NCBI RefSeq assembly: GCF_016482685.1
Contig: NZ_JACYHF010000009.1
Coordinates: forward strand, 62,001-126,000
Source of the DNA: Streptomyces sp. DSM 110735
GTDB lineage: Bacteria; Actinomycetota; Actinomycetes; Streptomycetales; Streptomycetaceae
Length of the DNA stretch: 64,000 nucleotides
Direction: 5' to 3'
Shown here: positions 1-7,426 of the stretch, piece by piece
How the letters are laid out: every line of letters starts with the position of its first letter
Numbering within the stretch: the first letter of the stretch is position 1
Notes under the pieces: generated by a model
Database searches by the model: none
What the model was told of the DNA's origin: nothing
The model's input: only the letters and a program-made list of their open reading frames with translations
Program-made: the position numbers and the translations under genes

Positions 1-1
1 G

Positions 2-358
2 CGGGTGGGCGTCGCGTATCTGTCCTGGACCGACACCGACATGGTGCGCGGCGCCGATCAGGACGACGTGATGCGGGAGTTGAGGCAGCGGCTGCCCTGG
101 CCGTCGAACAAGACCTATCCGCTGGGTCCGGCCGTGGACCGTATCGCGGACGGCATCGAGCGGCGCTCGTCGCATGTGTACGGGCAGTGGTGGCTGCGCG
201 GGATGCAGGGGGTGCGCGGCTACCTCCCGGCGCTGATCGGCACCGTCGGACAGCGCGAGATGCGCCGCTACGCCTCCCGCCTCCAGGGGATGCGCTCGGG
301 GCTGGTGGGCGCGGGCGGCGCGGCGGACGAGGCGGAGAGAACTACGCAACGTAACTGA
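2..358 (+). CDS. C-terminal part of a short-chain dehydrogenase/reductase (5' end outside window)
   Basis: This is the last 118 codons of a protein that begins before the window; the frame is open to the left edge. The sequence (VGVAYLSWTDTDMV, then LPGPAVDRIADGIERRS-like text and a WWLRGMQGVRGYLP tail) resembles the substrate-loop and C-terminal region of bacterial SDR-family NAD(P)-dependent oxidoreductases, where a 'P-G-x-x-x-T/S-x-M' segment follows the last beta strand. The Rossmann nucleotide-binding half and the catalytic Tyr-Lys are not in the window, so cofactor and substrate cannot be judged. An internal GTG at 5 could be mistaken for a start but has no ribosome-binding site in view. 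Confidence 0.7.
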   Translation, partial: RVGVAYLSWTDTDMVRGADQDDVMRELRQRLPWPSNKTYPLGPAVDRIADGIERRSSHVYGQWWLRGMQGVRGYLPALIGTVGQREMRRYASRLQGMRSGLVGAGGAADEAERTTQRN

Positions 359-448
359 TCGACATGCGCTCCGTGTTCGCCCGTGTGAATCTGGTCGAGG
401 CCCAGCAAGGGCCGATTTCCCCTCACCCCACCAGGGATGTGAACCCAC

Positions 449-700
449 ATGGGTATGAAGGACCAGATCCAGGAGAAGTCCCGTCAGGCTCAGGACCAGG
501 CCAAGGAGAAGATGGGCCAGGCTCGCGAGAAGGCTGGACAGGCCCGCGACAAGGCGGCTCAGGGCCGTGAGAAGGCCGCCGGTCAGCGTGGTCAGCAGCA
601 GCGTGACGGCCGTCCGGAGCGCGACGCCCGCCAGGCCGGTGCCCACGAGGCGCACCGCGACCACCGCGCGGACAGCTTCGACCCGGACCACAGCGCCTAA
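449..700 (+). CDS. Small Lys/Gln/Ala/Arg-rich helical protein of unknown function
   Basis: An 83-residue protein made almost entirely of charged, Gln- and Ala-rich sequence. Residues 1-50 carry near-heptad repeats of the type QAREKAGQARDKA, which predict one long amphipathic helix or coiled coil, and the tail is Arg/His/Asp rich. Two in-frame ATGs (449 and 455) are possible starts. The composition recalls CsbD-like and YtxH/LEA-like stress proteins, but no signature allows a firm family call. It is a single gene that ends at the strong bidirectional terminator at 727-761. Third-position G/C bias supports real coding. Function not recognised. Confidence 0.65.
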   Translation: MGMKDQIQEKSRQAQDQAKEKMGQAREKAGQARDKAAQGREKAAGQRGQQQRDGRPERDARQAGAHEAHRDHRADSFDPDHSA

Positions 701-726
701 GGGCGACGTCCGGCGTCAGCCGTGAA

Positions 727-761
727 GGCGGGGTGCCCGGTAGGCCACCGGGCACCCCGCC
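727..761. terminator. Bidirectional hairpin terminator
   Basis: Perfect 15-bp stem (727-741 pairs with 747-761) around a 5-base loop. It lies between the converging 449-700 gene and helR and can serve both strands. There is no U-tract, as is usual in Streptomyces. Confidence 0.8.
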
Positions 762-804
762 CCGGCCGTCCTCTGCTCGTCCGCGAGGGCTACGTCCGCG
801 AGGA

Positions 805-2997
805 CTACGCGCCCGAGAGGACGACGAGCCGCTGGGTCGCCCGGGTCATCGCCACGTAGCGGTCCACCGCGCCCTCGATGCCCGCGCCGAACGCCTCCGG
901 CTCCACCAGCACGACCAGGTCGAACTCCAGCCCCTTCGCCAACTCCGGTGTCAGCGACCGGACTCGGGGCCGCTCCGTGAATCCGGGATCGCCGATGACA
1001 CAGGCGGTCCCTTCGGCATGTCCGGCCAGCCAGTCGTCCAGGATCTTGTCCAGCTCGGACACCGCGCCGTAGGTGACCGGAATCCCGTTGGACCGTACGG
1101 AGACCGGCACGTTGGCGTCCGGCAGCGCGGCGCGGATCACCGGCTCCGCCTCCGCCATCACCTCTTCCGGCGTGCGGTAGTTGATGCTCAGCGAGGCGAC
1201 CTCCGCCCGGTCGAGACCGACCCGCGCGAGCCGCTCCTTCCACGACTCGGTGAAGCCGTGCCGTGCCTGCGCGCGGTCGCCCACGATGGTGAAGCTGCGG
1301 GACGGGCAGCGCAGCAGCAGCATCTGCCACTCGGCGTCGGTCAGTTCCTGTGCCTCGTCCACCACGATGTGCGCGAACGGACCGGCCAGCTCGTCCGTGG
1401 TGAGGGCCGGCAGCGCGTCCTCGTCGACCAGGCTGTCCTTGAGGTCCTGACCGTGCAGCATGGTCACCGCGCCCTCGCCGTCGGGGTCGGCGGCGATCAC
1501 GCTGTCGATGACGGCGGCCATGCGCTCGCGCTCGGCGGCCACCGTGGCCGCCTGACGGCGCTTGGTCCGGGCGGTCTCCGGGTCACCGAGCCGCTGCCGG
1601 GCCGCGTCCAGCAGGGGCAGGTCGGACACCGTCCACACCTGCGGATCGGCGCGGCGCAGCAGACGTACCTCGTCCGGGGTGAGCCAGGGGGCGCACATGC
1701 GCAGGTAGGCGGGGACGGTCCACAGGTCACCGACCAGGTCGGCGGCTTCGAGCAGGGGCCACGCCTTGCGGAGGGTGCCGGTCAGCTCGGTGTCGGCGGC
1801 CAGCGCCCGGCGGAACAGCTTGAGCGGGACCTCCACGTCGAGCTTGTCCAGGAGGATCGTGATCAGCGCCTCCCAGATGAGGTCGCGCGCCTCGTTGTGC
1901 GGGACGCCGGTCTCCGCCGCCTCGAACGCCTCGGTCCAGTCGGCGGCGGTCAGCCGCAGCTCGGCCCAGGGGGTGGAGACGGTGAGCCCCTCGGTGGGCG
2001 GGGTCTCGTAGAAGCGCACCGCCTTCTCGATCGCCCTCACCATCTCCGCCGAGGACTTCAGCCGGGCCGCCTCCGGGTCCGCCTCGACGCCCGCCGAGGC
2101 GCCCTCCGCGACCAGGTCCCGCACGGTGCAGGTGCGCACCCCCTCCTCGCCGAGGCTCGGCAGCACGTCCGCGACGTAGTTCAGGTAGGGCTGGTGCGGG
2201 CCGACGAACAGGACCCTGCCCTTGCGGTGTCCGAGGCGCGGGTCGGAGTGGAGGAGGTAGGCGGAGCGGTGCAGGGCGACGACGGTCTTGCCGGTGCCGG
2301 GACCGCCGTCCACGACGAGGGCGCCGCGCGAGGAGGCGCGGATGATGGCGTCCTGGTCGGACTGGATGGTGGCGAGCACGTCGCGCATCCGCTCCGAGCG
2401 GTTGCTGCCGAGGGTGGCGATGAACGCGGACTGGTCGTCCAGGGCGGCGTGGTGCTCCAGTCCCTCGGTGGTGAACACCTCGTCCCAGTAGTCGCTGATC
2501 CGGCCGCGCGTCCAGCGGTAGCGGCGGCGGCTGGCCAGTCCCATCGGGCGGGCGTGGGTGGCGGCGAAGAACGGTTCGGCGGCGGGGGAGCGCCAGTCGA
2601 CCAGCAGCCGTCGCCCCTCGCCGTCGGTGAGACCGAGCCGTCCGATGTAGACGGGCTCGGCGCCCTCAGGGTCGTCGGCGTGGACGACGCGGCCGAGGCA
2701 CAGGTCGAGACCGAAGCGGCGCAGGGCGCGCAGCCGCGCGGTCAGCCGGTGGATCTCCAGGTCCCGCTCCAGCACCTCCCGGCCGACCCCGCCGGGCGCC
2801 CGGCGCAGCGCGTCGATGCTCGCGGACAGCTCGGCGACGGTCCGCTCCAGGCTCGCGGCGATGGCCGCGAAGTGCCGCTCGTCGGCGGCGATCAGCGCCG
2901 GGTCCGCCTTGGCGGCGAGCCGCTCGGGGAGGTCGAACGCGCGGGACTCCGGCGCGGGCTCACGCTCGGACAGCAGCGCACACATGTAGTGGATCAC
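805..2997 (-). CDS. helR: HelR-type RNA polymerase recycling ATPase (UvrD-like helicase fold)
   Basis: A 730-residue superfamily-1 helicase-like ATPase. An N-terminal helical arm (about residues 35-100) would enter the RNA polymerase secondary channel. The Walker A motif GGPGTGKT is at 231-238, a VVDEAQ Walker B lies near 540, and the C-terminal motor ends in RYVAMTRATQRLVVL, a helicase motif VI. The length and the DWRSPAAEPFF and SDQDAIIR segments fit the actinobacterial HelD/HelR family. In S. venezuelae HelR displaces rifamycin from RNA polymerase and rescues stalled enzyme (established). The GTG start at 2997 follows a GGAAA; an in-frame ATG at 2985 is the alternative. The match to the rifamycin-associated element just upstream (3043-3067) supports HelR over a generic HelD. 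Confidence 0.88.
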   Translation of the reverse strand: MIHYMCALLSEREPAPESRAFDLPERLAAKADPALIAADERHFAAIAASLERTVAELSASIDALRRAPGGVGREVLERDLEIHRLTARLRALRRFGLDLCLGRVVHADDPEGAEPVYIGRLGLTDGEGRRLLVDWRSPAAEPFFAATHARPMGLASRRRYRWTRGRISDYWDEVFTTEGLEHHAALDDQSAFIATLGSNRSERMRDVLATIQSDQDAIIRASSRGALVVDGGPGTGKTVVALHRSAYLLHSDPRLGHRKGRVLFVGPHQPYLNYVADVLPSLGEEGVRTCTVRDLVAEGASAGVEADPEAARLKSSAEMVRAIEKAVRFYETPPTEGLTVSTPWAELRLTAADWTEAFEAAETGVPHNEARDLIWEALITILLDKLDVEVPLKLFRRALAADTELTGTLRKAWPLLEAADLVGDLWTVPAYLRMCAPWLTPDEVRLLRRADPQVWTVSDLPLLDAARQRLGDPETARTKRRQAATVAAERERMAAVIDSVIAADPDGEGAVTMLHGQDLKDSLVDEDALPALTTDELAGPFAHIVVDEAQELTDAEWQMLLLRCPSRSFTIVGDRAQARHGFTESWKERLARVGLDRAEVASLSINYRTPEEVMAEAEPVIRAALPDANVPVSVRSNGIPVTYGAVSELDKILDDWLAGHAEGTACVIGDPGFTERPRVRSLTPELAKGLEFDLVVLVEPEAFGAGIEGAVDRYVAMTRATQRLVVLSGA

Positions 2998-3028
2998 TCA
3001 TTTCCGCAGGTTCTGGGCTCGGCGAGCG

Positions 3029-3067
3029 ATTCTGCGGCATGAGGGGGGCCTTGCCGCAAGGCCCCCC
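3029..3067 (-). promoter_or_regulatory. Rifamycin-associated-element-like palindrome and promoter of helR
   Basis: A perfect inverted repeat with 11-bp arms (GGGGGGCCTTG at 3043-3053, CAAGGCCCCCC at 3057-3067) and a 3-base centre. Read on the minus strand its core GGCCTTGCGGCAAGGCC matches the rifamycin-associated element known upstream of rifamycin-resistance genes and helR in actinomycetes (recalled from literature). On the minus strand a TTGCGG at 3059-3054 lies inside the palindrome and is followed 19 bases later by CAGAAT (3034-3029). The element would therefore overlap the -35 box, 46 bases before the helR start. Confidence 0.75.
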
Positions 3068-3158
3068 TTGCGCTATAGCTTGTCAGTGGCGGGGAGTGCG
3101 TACTCCTCCCGTCGCCTCCTCTCCGCGCCCCTCGTCCGGGGTCACTCTCGCGGCTCTC

Positions 3159-6100
3159 TCAACTCTCCTCGCGCGGCGGCAGCTTGGGTCGCGAGCGGTC
3201 CGGTACGTCGCTGTAGTCGGGCGGCACCGAGGCGGGCGTCGTCTCCAGCATGTCGAGCGCGAGCCGCACCGCGTCGTCCAGTTGGGCGTAGCGCCCCTCG
3301 GCCCAGTCCAGCGGAGTGCGCAGCGCCTCCAGGTCGGGCGTGACGCCCCGGTTCTCCACGGACCAGCCGTACTCGTCGAACCACGCCGCGTTCATCGGCA
3401 CCGTGATGACCGTGCCGTCCCCGAGCCGGTGCCGCCCGGTCATGCCGACGACTCCGCCCCAGGTCCGCTGCCCGACCACCGGACCGATCCCCAGCAGCTT
3501 GAACGCGGCGGTGATCATGTCGCCGTCGGAGGAGGTCGCCTCGTCGGCCAGCGCCACCACCGGACCCCGGGGCGCGTTGGAGGCGTACGACACCGGCTGC
3601 GCGTCCCGCGTGAGGTCCCAGCCGAGGATGGTCCGGGTCAGCTTCTCGATGACCAGCTCGCTGATGTGGCCGCCCGCGTTGCCGCGCACGTCCACGATCA
3701 GCGCGGGACGCGAGACCTCCAGGCGCACGTCGCGGTTGAACTGCGCCCACCCTGAGCCGCCCAGGTCGGGGATGTGCAGATAGCCGCACTTGCCGCCGCT
3801 CAGCTCCCGCACCACCTGGCGGCGCCCCGCCACCCAGTCCTGGTAGCGCAGCGGGCGCTCGTCGATCAGCGGCACCACCGCGACCCGGCGCGGACCGCCC
3901 GGCTCGCCCGGCGGCGGGGTGAAGGTCAGGTCCACGGTGGTGCCGCCGGAGCCCGCGAGCAGCGGGTACGGACCGGTCACCGGGTCGACCGGGCGCCCGT
4001 TGACGTGGGTCAGCGCCGCGCCCTCCCGGATGCCGGTGCCGGCCAGCGGCGAGCGCGCCCGGGAGTCGGAGGAGTCGCCGTGCAGGATGCGCCGGATCAC
4101 CCAGTTGCCGTCCCTGCGCACGAAGTTGGCGCCGAGCAGCCCCTGTCTGCGCTGGTAGTGCGGCGGACCCTCGCTGCGCCGGGCGGGGGTGACATAGGCG
4201 TGCGAGGTGCCGAGTTCACCGAGGACCTCGCGGAGCAGGTCCGCGAACTCGTCGGGGGAGCCGACCCGTTCGACCAGCGGGCGGTACTGGTCGAGCACCC
4301 CGTCCCAGTCGACGCCGCACATGTTCGGCGCCCAGAAGTACTCCCGGATCAGGCGCCCCGCCTCGCCGTACGCCTGCCGCCACTCGGCGCCGGGGTCCAC
4401 CTCGTGCAGGATGCGGCGCAGGTCCATCCAGACGGTGGTGTCGCTGTCGCCCGGCTCGGTCGCGGGCACCGCGCGCAGCTCGCCCTCGTCCACCACCACG
4501 AGCCGGGTGCCGTCGCCACTCACCTCGAACCAGTCGAGATGGCCCACGAGTTCGGACTTCTTCGCCTTGCTGAGGTTGAAGTGCTCAAGCGTCGGGCGCC
4601 CGGAGATGTCGGCGGGGTTCACGAAGGTCTCCCCGAGCGCGCCGGAGATCGGCCAGCGCAGCCAGACCAGACCGCCGCCCGCGACCGGGCGCAGCGCCGA
4701 GTACTTGGAGGCGATCACCGGGAAGGGCGTGACCCGGTTCTCCAGACCCTCCAGCTCCACCGTCACCGTGCCGCCCTCGCCGCTCTCGGTCTCCAGCGGG
4801 TCGAGCCCGCCCGCCGCCGGGCGCCCCTCGGGGTTCAGCGCGAAGGGCGAGGGCGTCGCGGAGGACAGCGGGACGAGGTACGGGCGGGAGCCGAGCGGGA
4901 AGGACAGGTCGCCGGTGTGCACGTCGTAGACCGGGTCGAAGCCGCGCCAGGACAGGAAGGCGAGATAGCGTCCGTCGCTGGTGAAGACCGGGTTCTCGTC
5001 CTCGAAGCGGCCGTTGGTGACGTCCACGACCATCCGGTCCTTGATCCGGGCCAGCTTGATCTGCCGCAGCGAGCGCCCGATGCCCGGGTGGGACCAGGTG
5101 AGCCAGGCGCCGTCGGGGGAGAAGGCGAGGTCGCGGACCGGGCCGTTGACGGAGTGGACCAGCTCGGTGACGGTGCCCGGCTCGGGACCCTCGGCGTCCT
5201 CGCCGTCCCCGGCGTTCTCGGCCACGTCGATCAGCAGCAGCCGCCCGTCGTTGGAGGCGACGGCGATCCGCTCGCCCTCCGGGTCCGAGACCATCTCCAG
5301 GACCCGCCCGAGCCTGCCCTGCGCCAGCAGCCGGGGCTCCCGGTCGCCGCTCGCGCGGGGCAACTGGGCGATGCCGATCGCGTCGTCGCCCTCGGCGTCG
5401 GTGACGTAGGCGATCTGCCCGGTCGAGCCGAGCATCTCCGGCAGCCGGACCCGGACGCCGGGGGTGTCGGCGATGGTGCGGGCGGGTCCGTCGCGGTGCG
5501 TGAGCCAGTACAGGCTGCCGCGCACCACGACCGCGCTGGCCCGCCCGGTCTCGTCCACGGAGAGTCCGTCCACGTTGTGCGCGGCGGGCACCTGGTAGGG
5601 GCGGCGCCCGGGGCTGGGTCCGCTGAGCCGTACGTCCAGCTTCCGCGAGGTGCCGGTGGGGGAGAAGTCGTCCACGATCCACAGGTCGCCCGCGCACTGG
5701 TAGACCACCCGGTCGCCGTCGGTCGAGGCGTGCCGGGCGTAGAAGGCGTCGTGGTCGGTGTGACGGCGCAGGTCGGAGCCGTCCATGGCGACGGAGTAGA
5801 GGTTGCCGATGCCCTCGTGGTCGGAGAGGAAGGCGATGCGCCCGGCGACGAACATCGGGGAGCCGAGCTGACCGTCGATGTCCTCCAGGAGCCGCTTGCC
5901 CTGGAGCCAGAGCCGGCCCATGGCGCCGCCCCGGTAGCGCTTCCAGGACGCCATCTCGTGCGGCGGGGTGCCGGTGAGCAGCAGCGTCATGTGCTCGCCG
6001 TCGATGTCGGCGACCTGGATGTCGCCGACCGGACCCCAGGGGAGTCTGCCGCCCGGGTCGCCGTCGGTGGGCACCTTGTGGGCCCAACTGAAGTACGAGA

Positions 6101-6440
6101 ACGGCTGGCTCTGGGAGGAGACGGCCAGGATGTCGCTGCGGCCGCTCTGGTCCGGGGGCGTCCAGCCGCACACCTGGGTGTCGGCGGTGCCCCAGTGGGT
6201 CAGTTGCCGTGCGGGTCCGCCGTCGGTGCCGACCAGATGGATCTCGGGCATCAGACTGCGCCAGCTCGTGAACGCGATCTGGCTGCCGTCCGGCGAGAAA
6301 CGCGGGTGACCTGCCTTGGTGCGGTCCGCCGTGAGCCGCCAGGGGCGCCCCGGCGCGTCCAGGGGCGCCAGCCAGAGGTCGTCCTCGGCCACGAAGCACA
6401 GCTCGTCGCCGTTGATGTGGGGAAGGCGCAGATAGCTCAC
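3159..6440 (-). CDS. Tricorn-like self-compartmentalising serine protease (family S41)
   Basis: About 1,093 residues, the usual size for bacterial tricorn proteases. The N-terminal 600 residues are beta-propeller repeats of the PD40/TolB type (FSPDGSQIAF, FSPDGAWLTW, FTSDGRYLAF). Then come a helical C1 domain, a PDZ-like segment, and an S41 core. The catalytic set is visible: the GTSHAYVTP segment holds the Ser-His pair, SSDGD holds the nucleophilic Ser-Asp, and the Glu is in DEYGWSVENRG. It trims oligopeptides in the cytosol downstream of the proteasome (family knowledge). I start at GTG 6440 (VSYLRLPHING), which aligns with the usual tricorn N terminus and follows GGAAAAG. Upstream in-frame sequence up to 6566 is Pro/Arg-rich and probably non-coding. 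It is divergent from tetR at 6702. Confidence 0.87.
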   Translation of the reverse strand: MSYLRLPHINGDELCFVAEDDLWLAPLDAPGRPWRLTADRTKAGHPRFSPDGSQIAFTSWRSLMPEIHLVGTDGGPARQLTHWGTADTQVCGWTPPDQSGRSDILAVSSQSQPFSYFSWAHKVPTDGDPGGRLPWGPVGDIQVADIDGEHMTLLLTGTPPHEMASWKRYRGGAMGRLWLQGKRLLEDIDGQLGSPMFVAGRIAFLSDHEGIGNLYSVAMDGSDLRRHTDHDAFYARHASTDGDRVVYQCAGDLWIVDDFSPTGTSRKLDVRLSGPSPGRRPYQVPAAHNVDGLSVDETGRASAVVVRGSLYWLTHRDGPARTIADTPGVRVRLPEMLGSTGQIAYVTDAEGDDAIGIAQLPRASGDREPRLLAQGRLGRVLEMVSDPEGERIAVASNDGRLLLIDVAENAGDGEDAEGPEPGTVTELVHSVNGPVRDLAFSPDGAWLTWSHPGIGRSLRQIKLARIKDRMVVDVTNGRFEDENPVFTSDGRYLAFLSWRGFDPVYDVHTGDLSFPLGSRPYLVPLSSATPSPFALNPEGRPAAGGLDPLETESGEGGTVTVELEGLENRVTPFPVIASKYSALRPVAGGGLVWLRWPISGALGETFVNPADISGRPTLEHFNLSKAKKSELVGHLDWFEVSGDGTRLVVVDEGELRAVPATEPGDSDTTVWMDLRRILHEVDPGAEWRQAYGEAGRLIREYFWAPNMCGVDWDGVLDQYRPLVERVGSPDEFADLLREVLGELGTSHAYVTPARRSEGPPHYQRRQGLLGANFVRRDGNWVIRRILHGDSSDSRARSPLAGTGIREGAALTHVNGRPVDPVTGPYPLLAGSGGTTVDLTFTPPPGEPGGPRRVAVVPLIDERPLRYQDWVAGRRQVVRELSGGKCGYLHIPDLGGSGWAQFNRDVRLEVSRPALIVDVRGNAGGHISELVIEKLTRTILGWDLTRDAQPVSYASNAPRGPVVALADEATSSDGDMITAAFKLLGIGPVVGQRTWGGVVGMTGRHRLGDGTVITVPMNAAWFDEYGWSVENRGVTPDLEALRTPLDWAEGRYAQLDDAVRLALDMLETTPASVPPDYSDVPDRSRPKLPPREES

Positions 6441-6568
6441 CCATCCATGCTTTTCCGGCGGCGGGGGCGGGGCAACTCGGGCTTTCCGGACACGGCGGGA
6501 AGGGGCTCTTCGGGGGACGCCGGGTGGGCCGTTCCGGTTGACCCGGGCGCCCGTGACGCAGGACACGT

Positions 6569-6670
6569 ACGAAACGGTTTCGTTTCGCGGGGGGCTGCGC
6601 TACCTTCGTCTCGTACGAGGTCTCCTACGCTGTGTCGTAGTGGACTTTTGTATGAAGTCCCGTACGGGAC
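6569..6670. promoter_or_regulatory. Palindromes in the tricorn/tetR divergent promoter region
   Basis: Three palindromes lie between the tricorn gene and tetR. They are ACGAAAC-G-GTTTCGT at 6569-6583, CTCGTACGAG at 6610-6619, and the perfect 14-mer GTCCCGTACGGGAC at 6657-6670, which ends 31 bases before the tetR start. The last two share a CGTACG core and are the best candidates for autoregulatory TetR operators. The first may serve a separate regulator on the tricorn side. No -10 hexamer is unambiguous. Confidence 0.5.
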
Positions 6671-6701
6671 CGTGTCGTTGACCAGCGGGAGGGTGAGACC
6701 G

Positions 6702-7301
6702 ATGACCGATGCCGCCACCGCGCGGCGCAGCAGGCTCACACCCGAGCGTGCCGCCGAGCTGTACGAGGCCGTGCTCGACCTGCTGCGCGAGGTCGGTTAC
6801 GACGCCCTCACCATGGACGCCGTCGCCGCCCGCACCCGCTCCAGCAAGGCCACCCTCTACCGCCAGTGGGGCGGCAAGGCCGAGCTGGTCGCCCGCGCCA
6901 TACGGCACGGAAAACCCGGGCGGATCTCCGACGTGGACACCGGTTCGCTGCGCGGCGACTTCCACGCGATCGTCAGTCACGAGGACGACTGCGCCATGGA
7001 GCAGAACAGCGCCCTGATGCGGGGTCTGGCCATGGCCGTCCACAACAACCCCGACCTGCTCGCGGCTTTCCGGGAGCACCTCGTCGAGCCCGAGATGAGT
7101 GCCCTGCGCGCGATGGTCGGACGGGCCGTGGACCGGGGCGAGGTCGCGCCGGACAACCCGGCGCTGCCCTTCGTGGTGCACATGATGATCGGCGCGTTCG
7201 CGACGCGCGCGCTCGTCGACGAACAGCCGCCGACGCAGGCGTTCCTGCGCTCGTACATCGACGCCGTGGTCCTCCCCGCCCTCGGCGTCCCCGCCTCCTG
7301 A
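6702..7301 (+). CDS. TetR/AcrR family transcriptional regulator (probable regulator of the MMPL exporter)
   Basis: A 199-residue repressor. The helix-turn-helix is at about 30-55 (MDAVAARTRSSKATLYRQWGGKAELV), a clear TetR signature. The C-terminal ligand-binding part matches TetR_C groups found with efflux genes (FVVHMMIGAFATRALV). The ATG at 6702 follows GGGAGGGTGAGA. The open frame continues far upstream, but that part is antisense to the tricorn gene and lacks coding character. The MMPL gene begins 125 bases downstream on the same strand, so a local repressor-exporter pair is likely. The inducer is unknown. Confidence 0.85.
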   Translation: MTDAATARRSRLTPERAAELYEAVLDLLREVGYDALTMDAVAARTRSSKATLYRQWGGKAELVARAIRHGKPGRISDVDTGSLRGDFHAIVSHEDDCAMEQNSALMRGLAMAVHNNPDLLAAFREHLVEPEMSALRAMVGRAVDRGEVAPDNPALPFVVHMMIGAFATRALVDEQPPTQAFLRSYIDAVVLPALGVPAS

Positions 7302-7426
7302 TCCCGCGTTTTCGGACAACGCCCAAGACTTCCCCGCAAGCCCACCACCTGACGTCACCGCTCACGTCGCCGGGCTGATCCCCCCTGCCCAGATGCCCGT
7401 CACGACCTGACCGGGAGTACGCCCTC

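Noticed and set aside
733..3042. Long plus-strand open frame opposite helR
   Set aside because: Arg/Gly/Pro/Val-rich shadow caused by G/C-rich third positions on the other strand; no ribosome-binding site and no known domain, while helR has full motifs.
3774..6701. Upstream extension of the tetR frame by more than 900 codons
   Set aside because: Antisense to the tricorn protease with shadow-type composition. The real start is ATG 6702 with a ribosome-binding site.
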